A DNA stretch of 64,000 bases from Labia minor (lineage: Eukaryota; Arthropoda; Insecta; Dermaptera; Spongiphoridae): assembly GCA_963082975.1 (NCBI GenBank), contig OY720345.1, positions 27,474,611 through 27,538,610 on the forward strand, in the 5' to 3' direction. Position 1 is the stretch's first letter; the number at the start of each line of letters is the position of its first letter. The translations under genes and the position numbers were made by a program. Below, in pieces: positions 25,999 through 37,384 of this stretch. Below the pieces are notes generated by a model. That model did no database searches, had not been told where the DNA came from, and worked only from the letters and a program-made list of their open reading frames with translations.

Positions 25999-26004
25999 AA
26001 TAAA
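25999..26004 (+). terminator. Possible polyadenylation signal of the OBP-like gene
   Basis: The first AATAAA after the stop at 25841, about 158 bases downstream. It is plausible but unremarkable in sequence this AT-rich. Confidence 0.3.
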
Positions 26005-27330
26005 TAATTAATTATTTATTAATATTTTCCAAATTGTAATATGTATTATATTTTCATAATTTAATTTTAAATATTCGCTTTTTTTATTTTTGTTTAATAA
26101 AAATAAAATAGATTATAATTTTAAATTAAAATTAAATTGATTTAATAGTAATTATATCTTTAAATTTTGTATACACATAAATATTTTATTGTATAAGATC
26201 TATTTAAAAAAATTTAAAAGTTTGATGGTGCGTAAGCTTTATTTGGCTTATTTTTTTTTTTGTATTTTTGTTATTTTATTAGAAATAAATTTAAAGTGAA
26301 TAGCAAAGAAACTTTTGAATTTTTATAGAGAAATCGATTTAAATAATCAAAATAAATAAATATTGTGTTTTTTTTAAAGATATGTATTATCAAGAATTAA
26401 TTAATATATATTATAAATCTACTATATCAAAGCTATAACTAATATAGTATCAAAGTACAATTAATCTATTTATTCGATCAGTGAATACAATTTTTATCCA
26501 TTCCTAAAACAAAATAACACATGGGTTTGTGGATCGGAGTTTTATAAAATTTTATATATGACAAATTCTAATTCTATCAAAGACAAATTTGGTCAAAGGT
26601 ACACTACTCAAATACTTATGTAAAATATAGGGAAAAAATATAAATACATAAGAATGTAAATAAGTTTTTTTTATATATTATAAATTAAAATTAAAATAAC
26701 TTTTGTTTTTTATAAAATTTGTAAATTTTATTTGTATTTTATAAATTGAATAAAATAATAAATTTTATTATTTTTTTATTTCTTTTACTTTTAATATAAT
26801 AATAATAATAATTATAATTATAAACTCTCTTGATGTGATGATTAATTCTATATAATTTTAATTTTTCAATTATAATTATTTTATAGTTAATGTGAATTTT
26901 TGTTTCTTTTCTTAGTTGAAACAATAGTTTTCTTAAAAGTTGAACTTGTAATTTTCTCTTTTTCTTTTTCATAGATAATTTCACAAGATAATGGATGAAT
27001 GTGGAATTTTCATTTCAATCTTTCAAAGAATAATTGGATTAATTAAGAATGGACATCATGGACCTCAATAAATTAAATAAATTAAATTAAAATAAATATT
27101 TTTTGTTATTAAATTCTAATAACTTAAAAAAAAAATTATTTATTTATTTTATGCTATGTTAATGAATATTTATTATTATAATCTTAATTATGAATCAATT
27201 TAATTGCATATTAAAGAATTAAATAATTATTTTTAATAGGATAGAGAGATTCAATTTAAAAACTAAATATTTTAAATTCATCATTGTAAATTTTTTTTGT
27301 ATTATTGTAGTTTATTTTAGTTTAGTCTAA
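26005..27330. other. AT-rich DNA, no gene seen
   Basis: No exon or transposon end was recognised; it is dominated by A/T homopolymers and TAA-type runs. Confidence 0.5.
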
Positions 27331-27334
27331 AGCA

Positions 27335-27524
27335 CAGTGTTTCTCAACCTTTTTTGTGCCATGCCCCACCTAAACCCTTCTAGAATTCTTATTCCCCCCT
27401 ATGTAACATATACATACATTTTAATAATATAAAAAGGGTTAAACTCGTATCGAGTCCATTTTCGAATTGCCCCCTTTACATTCAAATTCCCCCGATGTGG
27501 GGCGTGGGCCGTTGAGAAACACCG
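27335..27524. mobile_element. hAT MITE (CAGTGTTTCTCAACC ends)
   Basis: The left end CAGTGTTTCTCAACC is inverted at the right as GTTGAGAAACACCG. It has C/G-rich internal blocks and no clear target duplication remains. Confidence 0.65.
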
Positions 27525-27833
27525 AAAAGTTTTTTTTTTTAATATAAACATTCAATCAATTGAATTTTTTTTTTGTTTTAAATAATTTCCACCTTTATAA
27601 TTTAACCATAATTAATATAATTATAATTATAATTATTAATTATTACCTCAATTCTCAATTAATTCTGTAAATGAATCAATGCGATTTTCTTTTTAGAATG
27701 AGAAGATTCATTAATATGATAAAAATACCAATATTCAAGATTTAAGTTAAAGAAAAATTTTGAACAAAAAAAAGGTGTATTTTTTTAAAAAAATTTATTC
27801 GCCCGGAAAACAATTAAATCACATCCTTTTTAG

Positions 27834-27895
27834 CTGTGGCAGAGAGTCTTGAGGCGCTCAACCGTCTACAATCTATATGGAGGGGGTTATCAATT
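27834..27895 (+). other. Orphan exon-like segment downstream of the OBP-like gene
   Basis: These 62 bases are about 50% G+C in AT-rich surroundings and are bounded by CCTTTTTAG and GTAAGTATG, matching splice sites. One frame reads (A)VAESLEALNRLQSIWRGLSI. VAESLE also occurs in exon 2 of the OBP-like gene (residues 35-40) with about 17 matching bases. The phase-0 frame reads LWQRVLRRST and meets TAA at 27897, so it could alternatively be a different last exon of that gene. No companion exons were found, and the function is unknown. Confidence 0.35.
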
Positions 27896-29007
27896 GTAAG
27901 TATGATACATAACAAACAAGACAGGAAATCCATTATATATACATTATACTTCATTTAGAATCTATTATTATCTAAGATTGACATAACATTTTACACTGAA
28001 TAATTAAAAGAAATTAAGTTACAATTCCTTTATCTTTCATTCAAATCAATATATTTTAAATTCAAGACTTACATTCTATTGAAATTATTATAAATGAATT
28101 TATTGAAAGTTTAGTTTTATTATAAAATTATTTATCAACTTGTCGATTCTATTTTCAGGTACTTAAATTTCATTATTCCTTTTTAAAACAAAATAAAATA
28201 AATATTTATACTTTTTCAGAAAAAAAATTATATCTTTACTTTTTTAATTATTATATAATTTAAAAAAAAAATTATATTATTTTTGATTCAATTTTCATCA
28301 CTTAAAAAACTATACATTGAACGAGAAGTTATATAAATAATCAAAGAATATTAAATTAAAACTTTTCCATTTTTTTTCTAAAAAGATATTTAAAAGATAA
28401 GGAAGATGCTTATTATCATAATTAGCATTGCCACATTGCCATAAAATCACATAAAAGTTATTAATGAATAGCGAATTAAAAAAAAAGAAAGATTTCCGGA
28501 CATCCTTTAAAAAAATTGGGCATAAACTATCATTAAATTTAAATAAAAAAGAGTATTCCACCTTAATACAGCATTCATTATTCCACTATTAATCTCCATA
28601 AAAACAAATGTAATTTCATTTAGATTTGTTTTAATGATAAAAATGGGAAGAAACTTAAGGACGTTGAAAAAACTGATTGAATATCAAATAAATAGATATA
28701 GAAAAATAAAGATTGTTGTTTACAATACCTACCTATATTAACATTATCTTCTCTATTTCAAAATCTGTTTCATGCATCATACTATTATTATACATAAATA
28801 ATATCTAATTAAAAAAGACTTAGTTTATACACTTAATATATAATTTAAATAAATATTATTTTGATATAATTAATTATTTTAATAAAAACATTTATAATTT
28901 TTAATATAAATTTATAACTTCAATGAATTCACAATAGATGTGGATGAAATAATCGGTACAAGGAAAATATCTTTTGAATCAGAAAATTAACAAAAAATTA
29001 TGCAATC
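27896..29007. other. AT-rich intergenic DNA, no gene seen
   Basis: Frames are short and AT-biased, and no known element was recognised. Confidence 0.5.
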
Positions 29008-29391
29008 TACGAGAGCAGGTCAATAAGTTCATGACTTTTTGAATTTTCCATCATTTGAGTGAATTTCCAAGAAAATTCATGAATGGGATACGAATTGCTC
29101 CCTCATCCGCCCTATTCTCCGGATTTAGCCCCTAATGACTATTTTTTGTTTCCAAACCTGAATAAAAGAAACCCGGCGAAAAGAAATTTGACTCCAACGA
29201 TGAAATCATCTCACATCAAATCTATTTTTTTGTTCTCGACAAATCTAATTTTTTGGAAGGGATAAAAAAATTGGAAAAACGTTGTACGAGGTGTATAGAG
29301 CTCAAAGGAGACTACGTTGAAAAATGAAATAATTTTTTACTAAAAAACGGTTTCATTCAAAAAGTCACGGACTTATTGACCTGCCCTCGTA
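29008..29391 (+). mobile_element. Internally deleted mariner element (M1)
   Basis: The ends are TACGAGAGCAGGTCAATAAG and, inverted, TACGAGGGCAGGTCAATAAG, and the next bases also pair. Only the transposase C-terminal part remains: YSPDLAPNDYFLFPN, containing the third catalytic Asp of the DD34D triad, then a frame ending KG. A CIELKGDYVEK-like tail is visible in another frame. It is of the same subfamily as M3. Confidence 0.85.
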
Positions 29392-29500
29392 TCTATCTCT
29401 GTGACTCTACTGAACTCGAAAGTTCTTAGCCGCAGCAACCACATTCCTAAAAACGCCCCTATCCTAAGCCACTTCCTTCCAACTTCCATTCTCTCTCAAC
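29392..29500 (-). mobile_element. LINE 3' end fragment (RTE-like, L3)
   Basis: On the minus strand it encodes DRGVFRNVVAAAKNFRVQ before a stop, the same protein end as L1 and L5. It abuts the right end of mariner M1, so M1 may have landed in LINE tail sequence. Confidence 0.5.
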
Positions 29501-30559
29501 TCCCTCACATTTTATATGTTCTCTTAAACTGATTGATTACTAATGATTATCTCTTTAGTAAGTTGATCTGCCTTCTCTTTACACTTCATTTATATAATCT
29601 CCAGTCATCCATCTTATTTTCTTTATCTATTGATCCTACATATATATATTCTCTGTTTTTTTTATTTTTCTTAGGTGTGATTTGATATGTTATTCCCAAT
29701 TCAGTGTCTATCTCCAAAATGTTCAACAATATACATCATATTATATAAAAAAAAAGAATAAATAGATGAGATACTCGATGGGGTAAAATTAATAATAAAT
29801 ATTCTTTAAAGTGTTTCAAACATTACTGAATTTCTGAAACAAAGAAAAATCACAAATTTGGTTATTAGAATTTTATTTGAAAATACATTTGAAATTAATT
29901 CCTATTCTTAATCAAACTATTATGAAATTAAATTGATAAATAGTATAAGTTAGGTGTTGGTGTTAGATTTCAAATTGATTTTACCATTCACATGTAAAAT
30001 ATTCTATATATTGTATTTATATAATTGCCTATCTCCCAGGGACTGAAAATTATCTTTTCCAATTAGCATTAATAAAATTAAAGTTACTTATAATTTTATA
30101 ATTTGTTTTAAAAAATAATAAAAAGGAATAGATTTTTAGTAAAAAAAAGAAAATTTTTTGTATAAATATGTATTAATTTAATTAATATCATAATTAAATA
30201 TTAAACAATAAATTTAAATTAGCAATAAATTAGATAATAAATTACCTGTATATACAGATGAGCAACGGAAGGAGAAATTATTTTCTCACCAAAACAAAAT
30301 GTACATTATCTTGCAATTCAATGTTTAATATAAAAAAAATATTTTTAAGATGAAATTATACGAGTATTTAATATAATAATTAGATAAAAATTATTTTAAG
30401 AGAAAGAGGGACATCTTAATCCTATTGATTATGTCTTCCTGTATTCGGTCTTTTTGACTAGAATTTAAAGCTAATGCATATTCGCTCATTCACTTCAGCA
30501 ATCACACTCGGAATATTATGAATCGGAATATTCCAGAAATTAATACCATAAAACATTTA

Positions 30560-30955
30560 GAAAACAATTTTTGAAAAGTTGTATCAGGAATGAAATATCC
30601 ATTTAATCAAATTAGCCCTATCAGAGGATTGAGAAAAGTTTAGTATTAGGTCACGCGGACGATTTAAATATTAAAGGAGATTCGACAAATTCAATTAAAG
30701 ATGCGGTAGAAAAATTAATAGACGCTTGAAAACAGGTGTGGCTCGAAATTAATAGTGCTAAAACAAAATATTTAGTAGTGGAAAGGAATAGTAAAAACAC
30801 ACAAAATCTTAAAACTCAAAACCTAGAATTTGAAAATGTAAAAAAATTTATATACTTAGGTGAATGTTCTGTATTCACCAAGGATAATAATGTTCGAGAA
30901 CTTTCGAGTTCCTTAGAGTCGAGTCACAGAGTTAGATATAGATAGATAGAGGATT
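30560..30955 (+). mobile_element. LINE reverse-transcriptase fragment (RTE-like, L2)
   Basis: From about 30650 it reads LGHADDLNIKGDSTN, a decayed form of the YADD polymerase box, then after a TGA it continues VWLEINSAKTKYLVVERN and FENVKKFIYLGE. These are the standard blocks after the catalytic motif in RTE/CR1-type reverse transcriptases. It then joins the LINE 3' tail (CGAGTCACAGAG) and a GATA-type microsatellite. It is inactive. Confidence 0.7.
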
Positions 30956-31044
30956 GAGAAACCTCAACAATAAATGCAAAAATGGATAAATTCAATAAAA
31001 TATCGCTACAAGAGATGCAAAAGGAAGTATTAAAAAAAAATCGC

Positions 31045-31135
31045 TGGCTGGTGTATATTCTATGAAAGAACACCGACTATCTACACGGTTGCCACTTAAG
31101 CGGGGTAGAGGTGTCCTATGATCAGTAGAATGAAT
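31045..31135 (+). repeat. Unclassified dispersed repeat, family F copy 3
   Basis: TATTCTATGAAAGAACACCG, GGTTGCCACTTAAGCGGGGT and GTCCTATGATCAGTA are in the order seen in copy 1. It follows directly after the LINE fragment. Confidence 0.5.
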
Positions 31136-33127
31136 TTAATTTATGAATATTGAGTATTTTTCTTTTTTCACATTATTAATTACATCAACGAAGATTCTTG
31201 ACCAATTTTAGTTAAAAAAGTACTTCTTGAAAAATTAGCATTTCATACTTTATAAATTTAATTTATTTAAAAAAAATAAAACATTCAAAGTTAAGAAACC
31301 TAGGATGACACTCTTATTCTATTTTTTTACTCGTGCATGTGTAAATTGATATTCATTTATTAATTGTTTTTGTCTTTTTTTTTTTGTCTGTTAATTAAAG
31401 GGTCTTAAACAAAAGGAAGTTTTCTCTCTGCCCTCGTGGTCTAAAATAACATCCAAGATAATAATAACGATTTTAAAAAGTGAAAAAATCAATTGAAATT
31501 ATATTTTTGAATACAATATCTTTGTATTTGGCAAGAGGTTTATTGTCTACTAAAGCAGAAGAAGAAAAATTAAAAATAATCAGCCCTGACCGTCTCATTC
31601 ATTTGCCCTTGGACCCCATTTTCTAAATATTTATTTTCATCATTTTCAAAATTGTATCTTTTTTTAATTTATATATTTTTTTATTTACAGTTTTCTGCCT
31701 CACTCTAGATTTATATTAGATGATTTTTTTAAATAAAAAGCTTTTAAATATAATATAATATGTATCTTTATTTAATTTCTTTTACTTAAAAATAAATATG
31801 AAATTATTAAATATAAATTATATAATATTTTAATCAATTAAAAATTCTACTTATTCATAGATTTTAATTTTTTGAATAATTTTAATGTATTTTAAATTAA
31901 GAAATAATTTGGAAATGAAGGTTAAATAAAATCTGAAAAAAATAGTTGAATTATAAATGATTAAATTTTCAAATATGTTTTAATAAAACTTGAATATTAA
32001 AAAAAAATTAAAATTGTTATTTTTAAAAGGTCTAAATTTAAATAGTATAAAATGTGGATATTAAATGAACTTATTAAGTATGTATTATTTTTTAAATATT
32101 TTGAATTTATTTTAGAATATATAAATATTATTCTAATCATATAAAAGTTGCATTCATTAGATTACAAAAATTAAATTCTCCGTTCCCTAATAAATAATAT
32201 CCTATTAAATAAAAATTCATATTGTAGAAGAAGGGAGTTGGAATAGGAGGGAACTGCCTTCCTAATCTAGGAAACCAGTTGCCTTTTTTGGGCCGAATTT
32301 TTAATTTGACAAATATCTCATTAACATTGCTTCTGTCTCTAGTATAGTGAAAAACAATATATATTTTATCTATTGTATTAACATATATATATATTAAGTT
32401 ATTCATGGATTTTATAAAAAAAATTTTCTAAGCATCACAATTTATATATAGATATAGATATGTATATGTATATAAGTTTTCTGAAATTGAAAGTTAAACA
32501 AAATTTTTTGACTTCATGAGCCCTTAATTCGAAAACAGTCCTATTAACTAATAATTATTGATCTATTTATAATTTCTTCAGTATTTTAGAAAAGAAAATC
32601 GATAATTAATTTCTAAAAGTTTCTTTGTTACTAAAAATTATGTTAACTGTTGAAATTATTTTCTTAATTTCATACCATCTATGTTCGTATTAATGTAAGT
32701 GAAAGTAATGTAAGTATAAACCAAACTTACATCCTGTATTGTTAGATTGTTTATGATTTAATTTCAGTATATTTCATTAATAATATAAGAGTGATTGTTT
32801 TCATTAATTAGGAAGAAAAGAGGTGAAAGACTATTTTCATTAAGATTAAAATGACAAAAACAAAAGAATCAAAAAGGATAGAAAGTAGAATTGCAAAAGT
32901 TTCTTTAATTTGTTTTGGTAATATTGGTCCTTAATGATTAGTTTTACACCACCTTCTATTCTCCCTTTCTAAATTTCATAATGATTAATCTTAATCTTAA
33001 TTATAATAATATTAAATATCAACTGAAATTTTAGAATATCAAAGTAAAGAATATTTAATGGGCAGATTATATATGGTGTATGAATAGAATTATTTGAATC
33101 TAAATATTGTATTAAACAAAAGGTTAA
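31136..33127. other. AT-rich intergenic DNA, no gene seen
   Basis: No splice-bounded coding sequence or repeat ends were recognised. The ORF-sized stretch at 32137-32406 on the minus strand has no motif or codon bias. Confidence 0.5.
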
Positions 33128-34337
33128 TACGAGGGTCATTCAACAAGTACTTAGCCTACAAATGAAAAACAAAAATTTTGGAAAATTGGCAATTTATTTT
33201 CAACATAATCTCCTTCAAGCTCGATACATTTGGCCCAGCAATGTTCCAACTTTTTCAACCCGTCCAAAAAATACGTTTTCTCGAGGGCTACAAAATAGGC
33301 CTCCGTGGTAGTGATGACCTCTTCATTCGACCCAAATTTATTCCCGGCGAGTGACTTTTTCAGGTTTGGAAGCAAAAAGTAATAACAGGGGGACAAATCT
33401 GGAGAGTAAGGTGGATGAGTCGTTCAATTTGGCCATGGTAAAGTCGGAGGTGTGAGACGGCGCGTTGTCGTCGTGGGACAGCACTTTTTTCTTCAATTCG
33501 ACGTCGAATCGGCCCAACAACTCAGCATAGTAGCGCCCCGTGATTGTTTTACCCTTCTCGAGGTAATCAATGTGGATCACACCTTGTGAATCCCAGAAAA
33601 CGGTGGCCATCACCTTTCCGGCCGATCGAAAAGTCTTCGCCTTCTTCGGCACGTTCGCCGGGTGAAGTCCACTGTTTTGACTGCTCCTTGGTCTCTGGTG
33701 TGTACCAGTGAGTCCATGTTTCGTCGACAATCACGAAACGACGCAAGAACTCAGCCGGATTGCTCTGAAACAGCGCCAAACACGTCGTCGATGTGGTCTC
33801 ACGGTTGCGCTTGTTTTCCGGAGTGAGCGAGCGCGGCACCCATCGCGCCGATAGCTTTCTCATGCCTAGTTCTTCCTGTGTCTGCGATGCCTACAGTCTC
33901 AGTTATCTCACGAACCTTCAATCGACGGTCTGCCAACACGAGATGGTGGATATTTTTAATATTTTCGCAGTTTTCGGGGCACCTGGGCGTGGCTCGTCAA
34001 AAACCGACGTGCGGCCACGAACAACTAGTTAAACCAATTTGTGACGGTCGCCATCGAAGGAGAAGAGTCACCGTACACAACATCCAAGCGATCTTTGATT
34101 TCGCTGCGCGTTTTTCCTTCCAAAAATAAGAATCTAATCACCGAACGATATTGTTCTTTTTCTATTTTTGTACAACTGATCATACAACAAAGGCTGTCAA
34201 AACAAAACTAGTGAAGGGAATTGACTGAAACTTTGAGAGTAGGCTAGTAAAAGAATGTACTTCATGATGGTAAAAGTCTTTTGTGATAGTAGCGCCATAG
34301 AGCGGTGAGGCTAAGTACTTGTTGAATGACCCTCGTA
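33128..34337 (-). mobile_element. Full-length but dead mariner element (M2)
   Basis: This 1.21-kb element has near-perfect inverted ends: TACGAGGGTCATTCAACAAG at 33128 and its inverse ending at 34337. The ends match over about 30 bases, at TA sites. It contains one transposase pseudogene on the minus strand. It is clearly less AT-rich than its flanks. Its right junction lies inside the terminal repeat of mariner M3. Confidence 0.9.
33151..34183 (-). pseudogene. Mariner transposase pseudogene
   Basis: It starts at the ATG at 34183. In order, with frame changes and a stop, it shows an N-terminal helix-turn-helix piece (RSVIRFLFLEGKTRSEIKDR), VLADRRLKVREITETVGIAD, RKLSARWVPRSLTPENK, the first catalytic Asp in VIVDETWTHWYTPETK, VMATVFWDSQGVIHIDYLEK, the second Asp in SHDDNAPSHTS, and finally YSPDLSPCYYFLLPNLKK. 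In mariner DD34D transposases the last motif is PCDYF; here the third metal-binding Asp is Tyr (GAT to TAT, near 33385). There is a TAG after NWFN, and at least two frameshifts. It cannot encode active enzyme. Confidence 0.85.
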
Positions 34338-34831
34338 GGTCCATGACTTTTTGAATGAAACACAGGTTTTTGGATAAAAATTATTTTATTTTTCAACGTA
34401 GTCCAACGTTTCTCTAATTTTTTTATTCCTTCCAAACAATAAGATTTGTTGAGGACATCAAAATAGATTTGTTTGTGAGATGATTTCATCGTTGGAGTCA
34501 AATCTCATTCCGCCGAGCCATTTCTTCTGGTTTGGAAACAAGCAATTGTCACTCGGGGCTGTATGCGGAGAATAGGGCGGACAAGGGAGCAATTCGTATC
34601 CCAATTCATGAATTTTCAAGAAATTTCACTTTTTTCCATTTTCTTCTCCAATCACGGGAGTCTGCTATTGATGGATGTCAAACAAAACTAAAAGAGCCAG
34701 GTAGTTCAAATTTCGACAGATGTCAACTGATAGTTGCTTGCTGACACACACACACACACAAGAGCACTGTTGTCATTTCATTTAAGAGACGGGAAAGTAA
34801 AAAATCACGGACTTATTGACCTGCCCTCGTA
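34338..34831 (-). mobile_element. Internally deleted mariner element (M3), split by M2
   Basis: The right end TCACGGACTTATTGACCTGC..CCTCGTA equals that of M1. The left end is missing its first bases and starts GGTCCATGACTTTTTGAATG directly at the M2 border. Minus-strand remnants read GYELLPCPPYSPHTAPSDN and KKWLGGMRFDSNDEI, the transposase C-terminus with a damaged third-Asp region. It also has a (CA)n tract at 34744-34760. Confidence 0.75.
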
Positions 34832-36213
34832 TTTTATTGAAAATAAATTTGTAAAAAATATGGAAAAAAACGCGTTGAAAAAAGATATTACATGACAAAA
34901 AAAAAATCAACGAATTTGGGAAAAGTAAGTAAAGTAGTGGTTAAGTAAAATGTGTTAAATAGAAATAAATCAATTAGATTTTAGACATTGTAAATATTAT
35001 ATTATATTACATTAAAGAGATATTAAAGTCACTTTTTTTTTAATAAAAAATAATATATTCTTTAGTAAGTTGACACCATTATTACTTTAAATATTCAATT
35101 AATAATAATAATAATAATATAAACTCTGACTTTTGTACATCTTACGAATGAACAGAGATTAACAAGTCGGTTGCCATATAAACTTGATAAAGGTATGATC
35201 GGATTTTTAAACAAAACCTTCATTAAATGATATTTACTTACTTAGTATTATTATAATCCCAAGATATTTTATTTTTTAAATTTTTATCAGTGCATACTAT
35301 CAGTACAATATATATTTTTCCTATCAGTGTGAAAAATATACAAATATTCCGTTGTTCTTTTCATTCATTAAGCCCCAACAACAATAAAAACCAATAACTA
35401 CTTAATCTATTGATCAGTGGTGAGAAGGGATTGTACCATCAATCAACTGTCAAGTAGTTTACGAACAGACATAATACCTTTGTAATTACAATTCTAATTG
35501 GATATAAATACAGTATCATACAACAAATCTTAATGAGATAGAGTTTTTAATGGTTTCAATGAAGATGCTTGTAAATCTTTAAAATATTTTGTTTTGACAA
35601 TTAAAAAATTTATTTTGGAAATACTTAATTGAAGAAATTTCTTGTTTTAACATAAATAAATGGATATTATTTATTTTTTTATTGTATAATTGTTAAAATT
35701 GTAATTTTAATTAGATAGTCTATAGATACTCTAAATAAAAATAAAAAGTATATAATAATTATTTTAAAAATTAATTATTGATATAAAAATTAAGAAATAT
35801 TTTACAATACTACAAGTATTTTAGAGAGTGAATTTATAAAAACTAATATAATAGTAATAAATAAAATAATGTATTTCAAATATAAGTTATAAAAAATAAA
35901 TCACAATCTTCTATCTTAATTAATTAAAGAATTTTTATATTTTTCTTTATTGCAAATTGTTTAATATTATATTATTTCATTTAGAACTGAAAACGTTAAC
36001 AAATTTTCAAGAATTGATTAATATTAATTATTTATTAAAACGAATTTATTTTATGTTTAATTTTTATTTCAATTTATAAAAATTATTTAATCTTATTCAC
36101 TTTTCTTCCTAAATAACATCTAAAAGAAAATTCAATTTTCTAACTAGATCTAAATGATGGCAGAGCTATAATATTACAACTCATGATATATAATATTCCT
36201 TCCGCCCAATCAC
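34832..36213. other. AT-rich intergenic DNA with one family F repeat
   Basis: Apart from the family F copy at 35135-35215 no gene or known element was recognised. Confidence 0.5.
35135..35215 (+). repeat. Unclassified dispersed repeat, family F copy 4
   Basis: TTTTGTACATCTTACGAATG, CAGAGATTAACAAGTCGGTT and GCCATATAAACTTGATAAAG align with copy 1; the 3' part is lost. Confidence 0.45.
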
Positions 36214-36476
36214 TAGTGGTGTCTTGGAGGGGAACGCGGGGGAACGTTCCCTTACCTTTTTTCAGAACCGGAACGCGTTCCAGTACTTTTTCATGTCCCG
36301 ACGACTCCCACTTAAATCTACAGTTAGAATTTCTTTTTTTGTGTTCGTTAATATTTTGTATAGTAAGAATAAGAAAAAATAAAAACTGGAAAAAAAAATA
36401 GTTTTTGCTGAAAATAGGACTTTTTTTTGCTCCCACCATGCGTTCTCTTGCTTCTTATTTTACCAATACATCACTG
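36214..36476. mobile_element. hAT-type element
   Basis: The ends are TAGTGGTGTC and, inverted, CAGTGATGTA. Flanking 8-bp copies are CCAATCAC (36206-36213) and CCAATAAC (36477-36484). The interior begins with G-rich GGAGGGGAACGCGGGGGAAC. Confidence 0.65.
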
Positions 36477-36869
36477 CCAATAACTTATTTAGTAAATAAT
36501 AGTAAAATATACAAAATAAATATTTTAATGGAAAGTTATTTAATTTTTTCAAAAGTTTACAATAAAAATAATTAAATATTATTCACACCAAATTTTTGTG
36601 TTCAGTATACTAATATACATAATTTTTAACAATTTTAAAATTATTGACATTCAATGGTTATGTTATTTAATAATAATTCTTTTTTAAAATATGATTAATA
36701 TATAATTCATTTGAGAATTAAATAAAATGTTTAACAAAAAAAAATATAATGATAACATTTTTTTTCCGTTGATTTGATTTTCATTTTATTGATTTATTAT
36801 TATTTATTGAAAAGAACAAAATAAAGGTCCTTGTCCTAGTGATAAAATAATAATTAAGGCGATTGGTCA

Positions 36870-37017
36870 TGAGAGAGCATGTTGCCGATATGTCAGGCAT
36901 TGGATGGCCCCTCAGTGCAGATACAAGGTGGCCTGTGTCGACTATCAGGTGAATCTTTCCGGTGGATGACGACGGCCTTCCCAGCAGACTGGACCGACCC
37001 TTCCGCCGTCTTATTAC
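36870..37017 (+). promoter_or_regulatory. Proximal promoter block of the three-domain cuticle gene
   Basis: About 150 bases of clearly elevated G+C immediately upstream of a TATA box, in AT-rich surroundings. No splice-bounded frame was recognised. Composition and position suggest a proximal promoter with bound regulators; no single factor site is claimed. Confidence 0.55.
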
Positions 37018-37027
37018 TATATAAAAA
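37018..37027 (+). promoter_or_regulatory. TATA box of the three-domain cuticle gene
   Basis: TATATAAAAA stands in GC-rich sequence, 126 bases before a good donor (GGGCAG|GTAGGA at 37153). The transcript start is expected near 37047-37052 (GTTAGCC). Confidence 0.7.
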
Positions 37028-37047
37028 GGCAACGGGGAGTGTTAGCC

Positions 37048-37152
37048 GTTATAGTTGGTTGGATCGTGAGTGCAGCACAAGAACAAAATAAAAAGTTTAT
37101 CAGCAGCACAAACAAGGATTGGATTGCAAAAAGAGGATTGACCCAGGGGCAG
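37048..37152 (+). other. Non-coding first exon (5' UTR) of the three-domain cuticle gene
   Basis: It runs from the predicted start to the donor at 37153. It contains no ATG. The next acceptor with a downstream ATG on this strand is TGTTTCAG at 42811-42818, five bases before the initiator ATG of the cuticle gene. The link is inferred from positions and splice sites and predicts a 5.67-kb 5' UTR intron. Confidence 0.6.
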
Positions 37153-37384
37153 GTAGGAACACCGATCATAAACACCATCGTTAGATTGATAGGAAAGAAT
37201 TATTATTTTTTTTTGTTTATTAAATTTAAATTAAAAATATGAAATTCAAAGGTTGCTCATTAGATATTTCACTAAATTTTTCGGTTTTATTTTTCAGTAA
37301 TAATATTTTATATAAATTCAGTGTAAAGTCAGTATACTAATATACATACATTAATGATTCAAGAATTCTATCAAGTCTATTTGT

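Noticed and set aside
36183-36401. Overlapping frames on both strands near 36.2 kb
   Set aside because: They lie inside a hAT-type element bounded by target duplications.
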